This document shows, one piece after another, positions 56,404 through 64,000 of a stretch of 64,000 nt of DNA. The stretch's first letter is position 1. Every line of letters starts with the position of its first letter. A program made the translations under genes and the position numbers. The stretch lies in NCBI RefSeq assembly GCF_001557215.1, contig NZ_LSJM01000055.1, forward strand, positions 1 through 64,000, written 5' to 3'. The DNA is from Sphingomonas sp. CCH9-E2 (lineage in GTDB: Bacteria; Pseudomonadota; Alphaproteobacteria; Sphingomonadales; Sphingomonadaceae). Under the pieces are notes generated by a model, which saw only the letters and a list, made by a program, of their open reading frames with translations, searched no databases and was not told the origin of the DNA.

Positions 56404-56967
56404 TTAGATCTTGCCGACGAGGTCGAGCGACGGGGCGAGGGTGGTTTCGCCCTCTTCCCACTTGGCCGGGCAGACTTCGCCCGGGTGCGCCGCGATATAC
56501 TGCGCCGCCTTGATCTTGCGGAGCAGTTCGGCGGCGTTGCGGCCGACGCCTTCGCTGGTGATCTCGACCAGCTGGATCACGCCTTCCGGATCGATCACGA
56601 AGGTGCCGCGATCCGCGAGGCCCTGACCCTCACGCAGCACGTCGAAATTCTTCGACAACGTGTGGTTCTGGTCGCCCAGCATGTAGTAGTTGATCTTGCC
56701 GATCGCGGGCGACGTGTCGTGCCATGCCTTGTGGCTGAAATGCGTGTCGGTCGACACCGAATAGACCTCGACGCCCATTTTCTGCAGGGTCGGGTAGATG
56801 TCGGCCAGATCCTCCAGCTCGGTCGGGCAGACGAAGGTGAAGTCGGCCGGGTAGAAGAAGAACACCGCCCACTTGCCGCGCACGTCGGCGTCGGTGACCT
56901 CGACGAACTTGCCTTCCTTGAACGCGGTTGCCGTGAACGGCTTCAGCTCGCTTCCGATGAGCGCCAT
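56404..56967 (-). CDS. ahpC: Alkyl hydroperoxide reductase subunit C (peroxiredoxin)
   Basis: A 187-residue typical 2-Cys peroxiredoxin that reduces peroxides. Peroxidatic Cys in [16 protein letters not shown], resolving Cys in [19 protein letters not shown] lies 7 bases before ATG 56967. Upstream, the minus strand holds TTGGAA-N16-TATATG, a possible promoter, near a CTTCCAAATTGGAAG palindrome. Confidence 0.96.
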   Translation of the reverse strand: MALIGSELKPFTATAFKEGKFVEVTDADVRGKWAVFFFYPADFTFVCPTELEDLADIYPTLQKMGVEVYSVSTDTHFSHKAWHDTSPAIGKINYYMLGDQNHTLSKNFDVLREGQGLADRGTFVIDPEGVIQLVEITSEGVGRNAAELLRKIKAAQYIAAHPGEVCPAKWEEGETTLAPSLDLVGKI

Positions 56968-57100
56968 GTTTGTTCTCCTTTGGATGGTGCAGTGCAGCTT
57001 GTGCGACGCCGCATATAGGGTGCGGCGCAGCACTTCCAAATTGGAAGAGTCGCTCTAGCTGATCGATCAAATCACTCAATCGGCGGCAATTGATCGATTG

Positions 57101-57865
57101 TCAGGCGATGGTGCGATAGACGCTGTAGCTGCTGGTCAGGGTGAGGACGATGCCGACGAGGATCAGCAAGGTCTTGGTCGGAACGCGCTTCGCGAGGATA
57201 GCGCCGAACGGTGCCGCGATCACGCCGCCGATCAGCAGGCCGACGACTGCTTCGGTAAATGCCGAGAATCCAAGGTGAAAGATGAAGGTGATCGATACCG
57301 ACAGGGTCAGGAAGAACTCGACGCTGTTGACCGTCCCGATGGTGTAGCGCGGCTGGGTCCCCTGGATCAGCAGGTTGCTGGTGACTACCGGCCCCCAGCC
57401 GCCGCCGCCCGCCGCATCGAGGAACCCGCCGGCAAGGCCCAGCGGCTCGACGATCTTCGGCTCGCGATGATGGCGCGTGGGGAAGCTGATGCCGCGCCAC
57501 AGCAAATAGACGCCGATCGCTGCCAGATACGCCATGACATAGGGCCGGGTGACCGACGCATCGAGCGTGCTGAGCAGATAGGCACCTGTGACGCCCCCGA
57601 TCACGCCGGGGATGAGCAGGCGGAAGAACAGCTTCCACTTCACATTCTTGTGGATCGCGTGGCTGATGCCGGACACGCCGGTGGTGAAGCATTCGGCTAG
57701 GTGCACCCCGGCGGATGCCGTCGCAGGGGGCACGCCGAGGACGCTGACCAGCAAGGTGCTGGAGATCACCCCGAACGCCATGCCGAGCGCGCCGTCGACG
57801 ATCTGTGCGGCAAAGCCGACCGCGATGAACGGAAGCAGGGCCTGGACGTCGAAACCTTCAAACAT
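57101..57865 (-). CDS. Sulfite exporter TauE/SafE-family permease
   Basis: A 254-residue inner-membrane protein with about eight helices and the repeated family motif (GALGMAFGVISSTLLVSVLG; GLAGGFLDAAGGGGWGPVVT). Family members export or import sulfur-containing anions; the substrate is unknown. The neighbouring serine acetyltransferase gene hints at sulfur metabolism. Start at ATG 57865. Confidence 0.82.
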   Translation of the reverse strand: MFEGFDVQALLPFIAVGFAAQIVDGALGMAFGVISSTLLVSVLGVPPATASAGVHLAECFTTGVSGISHAIHKNVKWKLFFRLLIPGVIGGVTGAYLLSTLDASVTRPYVMAYLAAIGVYLLWRGISFPTRHHREPKIVEPLGLAGGFLDAAGGGGWGPVVTSNLLIQGTQPRYTIGTVNSVEFFLTLSVSITFIFHLGFSAFTEAVVGLLIGGVIAAPFGAILAKRVPTKTLLILVGIVLTLTSSYSVYRTIA

Positions 57866-58021
57866 GCACACACCTGCTTACGATCGGATGTTCGGTTTGC
57901 CCTTCGGTTTCAATTCCCACAAGATACATCGTGTTTAGACGGTACAAGGCAAATCCTTGCCACGCTGGAATTGCGCGACACACTTTCCTAAATAGGGGCT
58001 CTTACGAAAAGGGGCCTGATC

Positions 58022-58717
58022 ATGTTCGGCGGCGTCGCAGCCTATCTTGATTCCATCCGCGCGCGCGATCCGGCACCGCGCAGCCGTGCCGAAATCCTGC
58101 TGTATCCCGGCGTGTGGGCGCTGTTTTGGCACCGCGTCGCCCATCGCCTGTTTCGTGCGCGGCTCTTTTTCCTGGCGCGGGCGGTGAACCATCTGTCGCG
58201 CTGGCTGACCGCGATCGACATTCATCCCGGCGCGACGATCGGGCGCAATTTCTTTATCGATCACGGCTTCGTGGTGATCGGCGAGACTGCCGAGATCGGC
58301 GACAATGTTACCATCTATCAATGCGTCACGCTGGGCGGGACCAGCCCCGATAATGGCGTGGCTGGCAAGCGCCACCCGACGCTGTCCGACGGCGTGATCA
58401 TCGGATCGGGCGCGCAGGTGCTCGGTCCGATCACGGTCGGCCCGCGCGCGCGCGTCGGCGCGAATGCGGTCGTGACCAAGGACGTGCCCGAGGGTGCGGT
58501 GATGGTCGGCATTCCGGCCAAGCCGACCTTGGTCGAGGCCGAGGCGTGGAAGAAGGACTTCGTGCCCTATGGCACGCCGTGCAGCGAGCTGTACGACCCG
58601 GCGACGCAGAAGCTGGAAATCATGCGCTGCGAGCTGGAGACGATGCGGAAGCGGCTCGACGCGCTGCTGGCCGAGCGTGCGGCCGAGGGCCATCCGGAGC
58701 AGCGCGACCGGGCGTGA
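58022..58717 (+). CDS. cysE: Serine O-acetyltransferase
   Basis: A 231-residue hexapeptide-repeat acetyltransferase of the short CysE/EpsC type, making O-acetylserine for cysteine synthesis. Key segments: DIHPGATIGRNFFIDHGFVV, IGETAEIGDNVTIYQCVTLG, GGTSPDNGVAGKRHPTLSDG, AVVTKDVPEGAVMVGIPAK. Ends in a charged coiled coil. The 156-base upstream gap 57866-58021 holds its promoter region and the divergent permease start; no certain motif seen. Overlaps the DUF2794 gene as GTGA. Confidence 0.92.
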   Translation: MFGGVAAYLDSIRARDPAPRSRAEILLYPGVWALFWHRVAHRLFRARLFFLARAVNHLSRWLTAIDIHPGATIGRNFFIDHGFVVIGETAEIGDNVTIYQCVTLGGTSPDNGVAGKRHPTLSDGVIIGSGAQVLGPITVGPRARVGANAVVTKDVPEGAVMVGIPAKPTLVEAEAWKKDFVPYGTPCSELYDPATQKLEIMRCELETMRKRLDALLAERAAEGHPEQRDRA

Positions 58718-59058
58718 GCGCTGACATCACCCCATTTCCGGCGCGCAATGCACCTACTCAGGTCGGGTTCGACCGCGCCGAGTTGATGCGCATCCTCGAC
58801 CTCTATGGCCGGATGGTCGCTGCAGGTCATTGGAAGGATTATGCCATCGACCTGGGGCGTGACGCCGCCGTGTTCGCCGCATTCCGCCGCACCGCCGAGC
58901 GTCCGGAGTTCCGCGTCGAGAAGCGCCCGGCGCTGCGCAATCGGCAGGGCATGTGGGCGCTGGTCAACGAATCCGGGGCGGTGCTGAAGCGCGGACATGA
59001 GCTTGGCCCGGTCCTCGCCCCGGTCGAACGCCGGTTGATGAAGTTGGTCGAGGACTGA
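58714..59058 (+). CDS. DUF2794 protein
   Basis: A 114-residue conserved alphaproteobacterial protein (FDRAELMRILDLYGRMVAAG; WKDYAIDLGRDAAVFAAFRR; EFRVEKRPALRNRQGMWALV). Function unknown. GTG start overlaps the cysE stop. Confidence 0.82.
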   Translation: MSADITPFPARNAPTQVGFDRAELMRILDLYGRMVAAGHWKDYAIDLGRDAAVFAAFRRTAERPEFRVEKRPALRNRQGMWALVNESGAVLKRGHELGPVLAPVERRLMKLVED

Positions 59059-59065
59059 ACGCCGC

Positions 59066-59341
59066 TCAAGCGGTGAACCGCTTGGTGAAGCCCTTCACAT
59101 TGCCGAGTTCGGCGGGTTGGGCATCAACCCGACTGACCTGTGCCATCCCCGGCCCCTCGCGACAGCGATCGACAAAGGTGTCGAGCGCGACGTCTTCACC
59201 GTCCGCCAAAATCTCGACCCGCCCATCCTGAAGATTGCGAACCCATCCGGTTACGCCCAACTGGCGCGCAGTACGCACCGCCCAGTCGCGATAGCCGACG
59301 CGTTGCACGCGCCCTTCGATCAGCAAACGCTGAGCCGCCAT
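59066..59341 (-). CDS. acyP: Acylphosphatase
   Basis: A 91-residue enzyme hydrolysing acyl phosphates. Catalytic Arg in IEGRVQRVGYRDW and Asn in GWVRNLQDGRVEI. ATG 59341 starts MAAQRLLIEGRVQ. It converges on the DUF2794 gene with 7 bases between. Confidence 0.9.
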   Translation of the reverse strand: MAAQRLLIEGRVQRVGYRDWAVRTARQLGVTGWVRNLQDGRVEILADGEDVALDTFVDRCREGPGMAQVSRVDAQPAELGNVKGFTKRFTA

Positions 59342-59479
59342 GTGATACTCCCCGCATACCCGTGCGCCTACGCTGCGCACGCCGGTTCCATAGTCCGTTG
59401 CAGGGCCGTGCGCCCAGCCCTTCCCGGCGCACCGATGGGGCGGTTCGGCGCGCCAGGCGTCGGCCTGGTCCCGAAATGG

Positions 59480-59503
59480 CCGGGGACTAGGACAAGTCCC
59501 CGG
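59480..59503. terminator. Hairpin after carbonic anhydrase
   Basis: A 9-bp stem CCGGGGACT/AGTCCCCGG with a 6-base loop, immediately after the carbonic anhydrase stop on the minus strand; the following minus-strand bases are GCCATTTCGG, so the T run is short. Probable weak terminator. The rest of 59342-59479 shows nothing else but the acyP upstream region. Confidence 0.45.
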
Positions 59504-60133
59504 TCAGGCCGGGCTGAACTCGCCGCTTTCATCCATCAGATGCAGCACGCCGTCGCTGATCGCGAAATAAGCGCCGTGGATCGCAAGCGTCCCTAAGGCC
59601 TCACGCTTTGGAATGAACGGGAACGTGCGCAGATTTGCGATCGAGGTGCGGACCGTTTCCCGTTCCATCTCACGCGAAGCTTCCGGCCCGTCGCCGAACT
59701 TGGCCTTCACCCGTGCGCGCGCGTCGTCGAGCAGGCTGACCCAGGCGTGGACAAAGCCGCCATCGCCCGGCTCCGAATGCTGGAACATCTCGGTCAGCGC
59801 GGCATGCGCGCCACCGCACATGCCGTGGCCGAGCACGACGATTTCCTCGACCTCGAGCTTGGTCACAGCAAATTCGAGCGCGGCGGACACGCCGTGGCGA
59901 CCGCCGTCATTCTCGAACGGCGGGACCAGATTGGCGACGTTGCGTACGACGAAGATTTCGCCGGGCAGGGTGTCGAAAATCTGCGCGGGCTCGACCCGAC
60001 TGTCGGAACACGCGATCACCATCACCTTGGGCGCCTGTGCCTCGGCCAATTGCGCCCAGCGTTCGTGCTGGCGGCGGTAGTCGGCGGTGCGGAAACGGCG
60101 ATAGCCGTCGACGAGGTCGGTGAAGTGAGTCAT
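59504..60133 (-). CDS. can: Beta-carbonic anhydrase
   Basis: A 209-residue zinc enzyme interconverting CO2 and bicarbonate. Zinc-site motifs [11 protein letters not shown] and [12 protein letters not shown] supply Cys-Asp-Arg and His-Cys; the conserved [12 protein letters not shown] is between. Divergent from lipA with a 65-base gap. Confidence 0.94.
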   Translation of the reverse strand: MTHFTDLVDGYRRFRTADYRRQHERWAQLAEAQAPKVMVIACSDSRVEPAQIFDTLPGEIFVVRNVANLVPPFENDGGRHGVSAALEFAVTKLEVEEIVVLGHGMCGGAHAALTEMFQHSEPGDGGFVHAWVSLLDDARARVKAKFGDGPEASREMERETVRTSIANLRTFPFIPKREALGTLAIHGAYFAISDGVLHLMDESGEFSPA

Positions 60134-60198
60134 GCCGCCTCCATTGCCGCGCAGTTACGGGGCTGGCAAGCGGCGGCCATCGTCGCTATTTGCGCGGC

Positions 60199-61131
60199 AT
60201 GAACGATCCGACTCCCGTCGCGCGCCCGGAGCGCCAGCGCAAGCCTGACTGGATCCGCGTCAAGGCGCCCACTTCCGCCGGCTTTGCCGCGACGCGCGCG
60301 CTGATGCGCTCGAAAAGCCTGACCACGGTGTGCGAGGAGGCGGCCTGCCCCAATATCGGCGAGTGCTGGAGCAAGAAGCACGCGACGGTGATGATCCTGG
60401 GCGACACCTGCACCCGCGCCTGCGCCTTTTGCAATGTCAAGACCGGCATGCCGCGCGCGGTCGATCCGATGGAGCCGAACAACGTTGCCGATGCGGCGGT
60501 GCAGATGGGGCTCGAGCATATCGTGATCACCTCGGTCGATCGCGACGACCTGCCTGATGGCGGGGCGAAGCAGTTCGTCAAGGTGATCGAGGCGATCCGC
60601 AAGGCGTCGCCGACGACGACGATCGAGATCCTGACGCCCGATTTCCGCAACAAGCATGAGGCGGCGGTCGAGATGATCGTCGCGGCGCGGCCGGACGTCT
60701 ACAACCATAACCTCGAAACCGTCCCGCGCCTCTATCCGACGATCCGGCCAGGCGCGCGCTATTATGCGTCGATCCGCTTGCTGGAGCAGGTCAAGAAGCT
60801 CGATCCGTCGATCTTCACCAAGTCGGGCATCATGCTCGGGCTGGGCGAAGAGCGGCTGGAGGTTCATCAGGTGATGGACGACATGCGCAGCGCCGACATC
60901 GATTTCCTGACGATGGGCCAGTATCTGCAGCCGACCCCGCGCCACGCCAAGGTCCAGGATTTCGTGACGCCAGCGGCATTCGATGCCTATGCGGCGATTG
61001 CGCGGGCCAAGGGGTTCCTGCTGGTGGCGTCTTCGCCGCTGACGCGGTCGAGCTATCATGCCGGCGACGACTTCGCGAAGATGAAGGCGGCGCGCGACGC
61101 CAATCTGGCAAAGGCGGTGGTTCCCGCCTGA
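60199..61131 (+). CDS. lipA: Lipoyl synthase
   Basis: A 310-residue radical SAM enzyme that inserts sulfur into octanoyl groups. Auxiliary cluster motif [13 protein letters not shown] and radical SAM motif CTRACAFC are intact, with the C-terminal [15 protein letters not shown] holding the conserved RSSYH. ATG 60199 chosen; the stop overlaps the next start by one base. Confidence 0.96.
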   Translation: MNDPTPVARPERQRKPDWIRVKAPTSAGFAATRALMRSKSLTTVCEEAACPNIGECWSKKHATVMILGDTCTRACAFCNVKTGMPRAVDPMEPNNVADAAVQMGLEHIVITSVDRDDLPDGGAKQFVKVIEAIRKASPTTTIEILTPDFRNKHEAAVEMIVAARPDVYNHNLETVPRLYPTIRPGARYYASIRLLEQVKKLDPSIFTKSGIMLGLGEERLEVHQVMDDMRSADIDFLTMGQYLQPTPRHAKVQDFVTPAAFDAYAAIARAKGFLLVASSPLTRSSYHAGDDFAKMKAARDANLAKAVVPA

Positions 61132-61604
61132 TGCCCCGTCACGCCGAGACTCGCCGACTGCCCTATTCGCCGGAACAGATGTTCGACCTGGTCGCTGATG
61201 TCGGGCGCTATGGTGAATTCCTGCCCTGGGTCACCGCGGTGCGGGTTCGATCGAACAGCGAGACCGAGATGGTCGCGGACCTGATGGTCGGGTTCAAGGG
61301 GCTGCGCGAGACCTTTACCAGCAGGGTACAGAAACAGCGGCCGGGACATATCCGGGTCGAATATCTCGAAGGGCCGCTGAAGCATTTGCACAATGACTGG
61401 AAGTTCCGGCCGGATGGCGAAGGCGGGGTACTGGTCGATTTCGAGGTCGATTTCTCGTTCAAGAACCGGGTGTTCGAAATGCTGGCCGGGCAGGTGTTCG
61501 ATCGCGCGCTTCGGATGATGATCGGCGCGTTCGAGCAGCGCGCGGCGGCGCTTTACTCCGGGTCGGCGGGCAGCAGCAGTTCGAGCGCGCACAGCGCCGC
61601 CTGA
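61131..61604 (+). CDS. RatA/COQ10-family START-domain protein
   Basis: A 157-residue START-like protein (RLPYSPEQMFDLVADVGRYG, EFLPWVTAVRV, DFEVDFSFKNRVFEM), as in eukaryotic COQ10 that binds coenzyme Q and bacterial RatA. It follows lipA in many alphaproteobacteria (recollection). Its Ser/Ala-rich end overlaps the convergent pncC by 52 bases. Confidence 0.88.
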   Translation: MPRHAETRRLPYSPEQMFDLVADVGRYGEFLPWVTAVRVRSNSETEMVADLMVGFKGLRETFTSRVQKQRPGHIRVEYLEGPLKHLHNDWKFRPDGEGGVLVDFEVDFSFKNRVFEMLAGQVFDRALRMMIGAFEQRAAALYSGSAGSSSSSAHSAA

Positions 61605-62068
61605 AGGCGGACGCCGCCGCGGCCGAGATTGCCGAAATCGCGGGTGTCGGCGACGATGACATCCGGGTCTGCCGCCTTTTCGGCACGGGCGAAGACGACA
61701 TGGCCGACCGGCTTCTTGTCGGTGCCGCCGCCGGGGCCAGCAACGCCGGTGATTGCAACTGCCACATCAGCGCCGCTCTGTTCCAGCGCGCCCTGGGCCA
61801 TGCTCCACGCCGTGGCGACCGAGACGGCGCCGAAGGTTTCCAGCACGTCGCGGCTGACCTTCAACTGCTTGGTCTTGGCGGCGTTGGAGTAGGTGACGAA
61901 GCCAGCGATCAGAATGTCGGAGGAGCCCGGAATTTCGGTGATCGCCGCACAGACCAGCCCGCCGGTGCAGCTTTCGGCGACCGCCACCGTACGACCGGCG
62001 GCACGGTTGGCTTCGACGACGCGGCGCGCGGCGTCGACCAGTTCGGCGGGGAGAATCGTGTCCATCAT
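61553..62068 (-). CDS. pncC: Nicotinamide-nucleotide amidohydrolase (CinA C-terminal type)
   Basis: A 171-residue enzyme deamidating NMN for NAD recycling. Motifs AVAESCTGGLVCAAIT and AITGVAGPGGGTDKKPVG are complete. Start at 62068 overlaps the upstream stop as ATGA; a second ATG is 3 bases on. No CinA N-terminal domain is fused. Confidence 0.9.
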   Translation of the reverse strand: MMDTILPAELVDAARRVVEANRAAGRTVAVAESCTGGLVCAAITEIPGSSDILIAGFVTYSNAAKTKQLKVSRDVLETFGAVSVATAWSMAQGALEQSGADVAVAITGVAGPGGGTDKKPVGHVVFARAEKAADPDVIVADTRDFGNLGRGGVRLQAALCALELLLPADPE

Positions 62069-62589
62069 TTGGGCCGCGCCATAGGGCAAAGCGGCAGCTT
62101 TGGCCCGTCTTTTCGACGATCGGCGTCGAGCTGTGCCATGCCGACGAACACGCCCGCCAGATTCTTGGGCGGCAAAGGCGCGAGGTTGGCGACAATCTTG
62201 TCGAGCTTGGGACAATCGGCCGGCTCGATCATCTGCCCGGCGAGCGGCACGACGATGACCTTGATCGCGGGGAGGACGAACATCGACCCGGCGATTGCCT
62301 GCATGTCCGGGCCGAGCAGCTTGGCGATCCCGCTGCGTGCGGTGGGGAGGGCGGGCGCTACGCCGGACTGCAGCCGGGCGGTAAAGGCCGGATTGGGGCG
62401 ACGGAGGAACGCCGAGGCGGGGAGGGCGGTGCAGACGCGGCCCATCTCCGCCACCATGTCGGGCAGTAGCACCTGAAACAGGGCCTCCGCCTCGCCATCG
62501 GTGAGGCAGGGGCGCGGCTGGGCCTGAACGCTGGACACAGCGAGGCCGGTCCAGAGCGAAGCGGTGGCGGCGAGGTGGCGGATACGCAT
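62065..62589 (-). CDS. Exported protein of unknown function
   Basis: A 174-residue protein with a signal peptide (IRHLAATASLWTGLAVSSVQ, cleavage after AQA near residue 24) and a helical mature domain with Cys28, Cys53 and further cysteines near the C-terminus. Coupled to pncC. No family recognised. Confidence 0.7.
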   Translation of the reverse strand: MRIRHLAATASLWTGLAVSSVQAQPRPCLTDGEAEALFQVLLPDMVAEMGRVCTALPASAFLRRPNPAFTARLQSGVAPALPTARSGIAKLLGPDMQAIAGSMFVLPAIKVIVVPLAGQMIEPADCPKLDKIVANLAPLPPKNLAGVFVGMAQLDADRRKDGPKLPLCPMARPK

Positions 62590-62675
62590 GAACTTACTCC
62601 GTCAGCGGCTGCACCGGGCAGCCCGTCGGATTGTTGTAGAGGTGGTGGCCGTGACGGCCCCTGAACCGGAGCATT

Positions 62676-63827
62676 TTATTCGGTCCGACCCGGAATGCGG
62701 ATGGTGGCGATTGCCTGTGCCGCGATCCCTTCGCCGCGGCCGGTGAAGCCGAGGCGTTCGGTGGTGGTGGCCTTGAGGCTGACCCTGCCGAGCGGGAGCT
62801 GCAGGATTTCGGCGATGCGCGCGCGGATGGCGTCGCGGTGCGGCCCGATCTTGGGGGCTTCGCAGATCAGGGTGAGGTCGATGAAGTCGATGATCCCGCC
62901 CTCTGCCCGGACCAAGGACGCGGCATGGGCGAGGAAACGGTCGGACGCGGCGCCGCGCCATTGCGGGTCGCTGGGCGGGAAGTGCATGCCGATATCCCCG
63001 GCGCAGATCGTGCCGAGCAGCGCGTCGGTGATCGCATGCAGCGCGACATCGGCATCGCTGTGCCCGGCCAGCCCCTTGTCATGCGGGATCAGCACGCCGC
63101 CGAGCCAAAGTTCCTCGCCGGCCTGGAGTCGGTGGACGTCGTATCCCGTTGCCGACCGCGCGATCAGGTTGGCGGCATGGCGCGCCTCGGCGGCGGCGAA
63201 ATCGGCGGGGTGGGTGATCTTCTCGAGCATTGCGTCTCCCGGGACGAGGGCGACGTCATGGCCCGCGCGGCGGAGCATCTGGGCGTCGTCGGTGGCTTCC
63301 TCACCGTCCGGCCAGGCGCGGTGGGCGGCGAGGATGGCGTCGAAGTGGAAGGCTTGCGGCGTCTGGATGCGGTTGAGCCCGGCGCGGGGGACATTGTCGC
63401 CGAGGATTTCGATCCCTTTTGCCAGCGTGTCGGCGACGGGGAGGACGGGAACGGCGCCGGGGTCCTGGTCGAGGGCGGCGAGCAGCGCGTCGATCACGGC
63501 GTTCGGGATGAAGGGGCGGGCGGCGTCGTGGATCAGGACGCGGGTCACGCCCTTCCCCTCCAGCGCCTCCAGCCCGGCGCGGACCGAGTCGCGGCGTTCG
63601 GCTCCGCCTTCGACGAAACTGACGTTTTCGAGCTGTATTGAGCGGGCGTATTCGTGCTGCCCCTCGCCGATGACGATGATGGTCTGGGTTATCATCGGGT
63701 GCGAGGCAAGCGCTGTAACACTATGAAAAAGCATCGGCTTTCCGCAGAGATTAGCGAATTGCTTGGGGATGCTTCCACCCGCGCGGATGCCCTTTCCGGC
63801 GGCGACGATAATGGCTGCGGTGATCAT
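62676..63827 (-). CDS. ispDF: Bifunctional IspD/IspF (MEP cytidylyltransferase / MECDP synthase)
   Basis: A 383-residue fusion for isoprenoid synthesis by the MEP pathway. IspD part (residues 1-225): VAAGKGIRAGG, SIPKQFANL, HDAARPFI, NRIQTPQAF. IspF part (from about 227): GYDVHRLQAGEELWLGG with metal ligands, GHSDADVALHAITDALLG, LTLICEAPKIGPHRDAIRAR. Such fusions are typical of alphaproteobacteria. The 86-base gap 62590-62675 before it shows no gene. Confidence 0.95.
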   Translation of the reverse strand: MITAAIIVAAGKGIRAGGSIPKQFANLCGKPMLFHSVTALASHPMITQTIIVIGEGQHEYARSIQLENVSFVEGGAERRDSVRAGLEALEGKGVTRVLIHDAARPFIPNAVIDALLAALDQDPGAVPVLPVADTLAKGIEILGDNVPRAGLNRIQTPQAFHFDAILAAHRAWPDGEEATDDAQMLRRAGHDVALVPGDAMLEKITHPADFAAAEARHAANLIARSATGYDVHRLQAGEELWLGGVLIPHDKGLAGHSDADVALHAITDALLGTICAGDIGMHFPPSDPQWRGAASDRFLAHAASLVRAEGGIIDFIDLTLICEAPKIGPHRDAIRARIAEILQLPLGRVSLKATTTERLGFTGRGEGIAAQAIATIRIPGRTE

Positions 63828-63995
63828 GATGCGACACCTAGGCGACTGGGACGCGACACCGACGCGACAGGTTTGAACGCGTAAACGACGGTCGCGCGGC
63901 GATGACGCGACAGTTGCGCGACGGAGCCGGGCAGCGAGGCGACAGCGTCGCGACGGCCAAGCGCGGGATGCGCGACAGTTTCACGGGAGGTGAAA
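63828..63995. other. Divergent intergenic region with repeated GCGACA motif
   Basis: 168 bases between ispDF and the gene starting at 63996. GCGACA occurs six times in the same orientation, with extra GCGACG/GCGACT variants. A GGGAGG ribosome binding site at 63985-63990 serves the next gene. No terminator or RNA gene seen. Confidence 0.5.
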
Positions 63996-64000
63996 ATGGG
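63996..64000 (+). CDS. Start of a gene cut by the window edge
   Basis: ATGGG at the window end is preceded at correct spacing by GGGAGG. Only the first codon and part of the second are present, so the product cannot be read. In alphaproteobacteria a dus/nifR3-type gene often lies divergent to ispDF; that is a guess from context. Confidence 0.45.

Noticed and set aside
56968-57100. An OxyR binding site upstream of ahpC
   Set aside because: GATCGATCAGCTA resembles half of the consensus but fails at key positions; not strong enough to annotate.
1-64000. CRISPR arrays, rRNA genes, insertion sequences
   Set aside because: No regularly spaced repeats, rRNA sequence or transposase frame was found on either strand.

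Overview
The window is GC-rich chromosomal DNA of an alphaproteobacterium, most likely a sphingomonad. This rests on gene content and order (ccmFGHI; aroA-cmk; pgsA-moaD-moaE; lipA with a RatA/COQ10 protein; ispDF) and is an inference from memory of those neighbourhoods, not a database result. The chromosome is interrupted by one complete-looking 45.2-kb prophage of podovirus type.

Left flank (1-4810): the end of a cytochrome c maturation operon (ccmF, ccmG, ccmH and a short CcmI-like TPR protein), the opposed aroA-cmk pair, a small Zn-ribbon protein, and tRNA-Ala(GGC). The 3' part of this tRNA (4761-4810) is repeated exactly at 49948-49997. These are attL and attR.

Prophage (4811-49997): a leftward early operon of about 24 genes runs from 18716 to 4850, almost all joined by stop-start overlaps, with the integrase last. 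It carries a beta-clamp (DnaN), a J-domain protein, an 861-residue helicase-methyltransferase fusion, a C5-cytosine methyltransferase whose DNA is open and apparently meaningful in two frames, an MmcB-like nuclease fold, replication-type proteins and a HAD-domain fusion. An S24-type repressor (18836-19471) lies just upstream on the same strand. Palindromic ATTAGC-N6-GCTAAT sites flank it on both sides, over the early promoter and before the rightward genes. Rightward come a Cro-like protein, a DnaA domain IV-like protein, terminase, portal, Bbp19-like protein, scaffold, capsid, cement protein, tail-tube proteins, ejection proteins (one with an M23 peptidase domain, one of 2333 residues with HETGH), a tail fibre/spike with an SGNH-hydrolase end, and a lysis cassette (M15 endolysin, holin candidate, nested Rz/Rz1 spanins). 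Between two ejection-protein genes sits an inverted block: a Rha/KilAC antirepressor, a small partner, a divergent Arc-like ribbon-helix-helix protein and an exported protein. It resembles the phage P22 immI region in composition and position. HTH, HIRAN and Zn-finger genes lie next to attR.

Right flank (49998-64000): the tRNA's original terminator, a small sphingomonad-type protein, an LplT-like MFS transporter, a large palindromic repeat, pgsA-moaD-moaE, a ParDE toxin-antitoxin pair, the peroxide-defence cluster ahpC-ahpF-oxyR, a TauE/SafE permease, serine acetyltransferase, a DUF2794 protein, acylphosphatase, carbonic anhydrase, lipA, a RatA-family protein, pncC, an exported protein and bifunctional ispDF. 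The last five bases start another gene.

Working model: in the lysogen the repressor binds the palindromes and silences both arms. SOS cleavage of the repressor, or escape of the antirepressor from its Arc-like control, would release them. The early operon then supplies replication and DNA-modification functions and the integrase. No CRISPR array, rRNA, insertion sequence or reverse transcriptase was seen.
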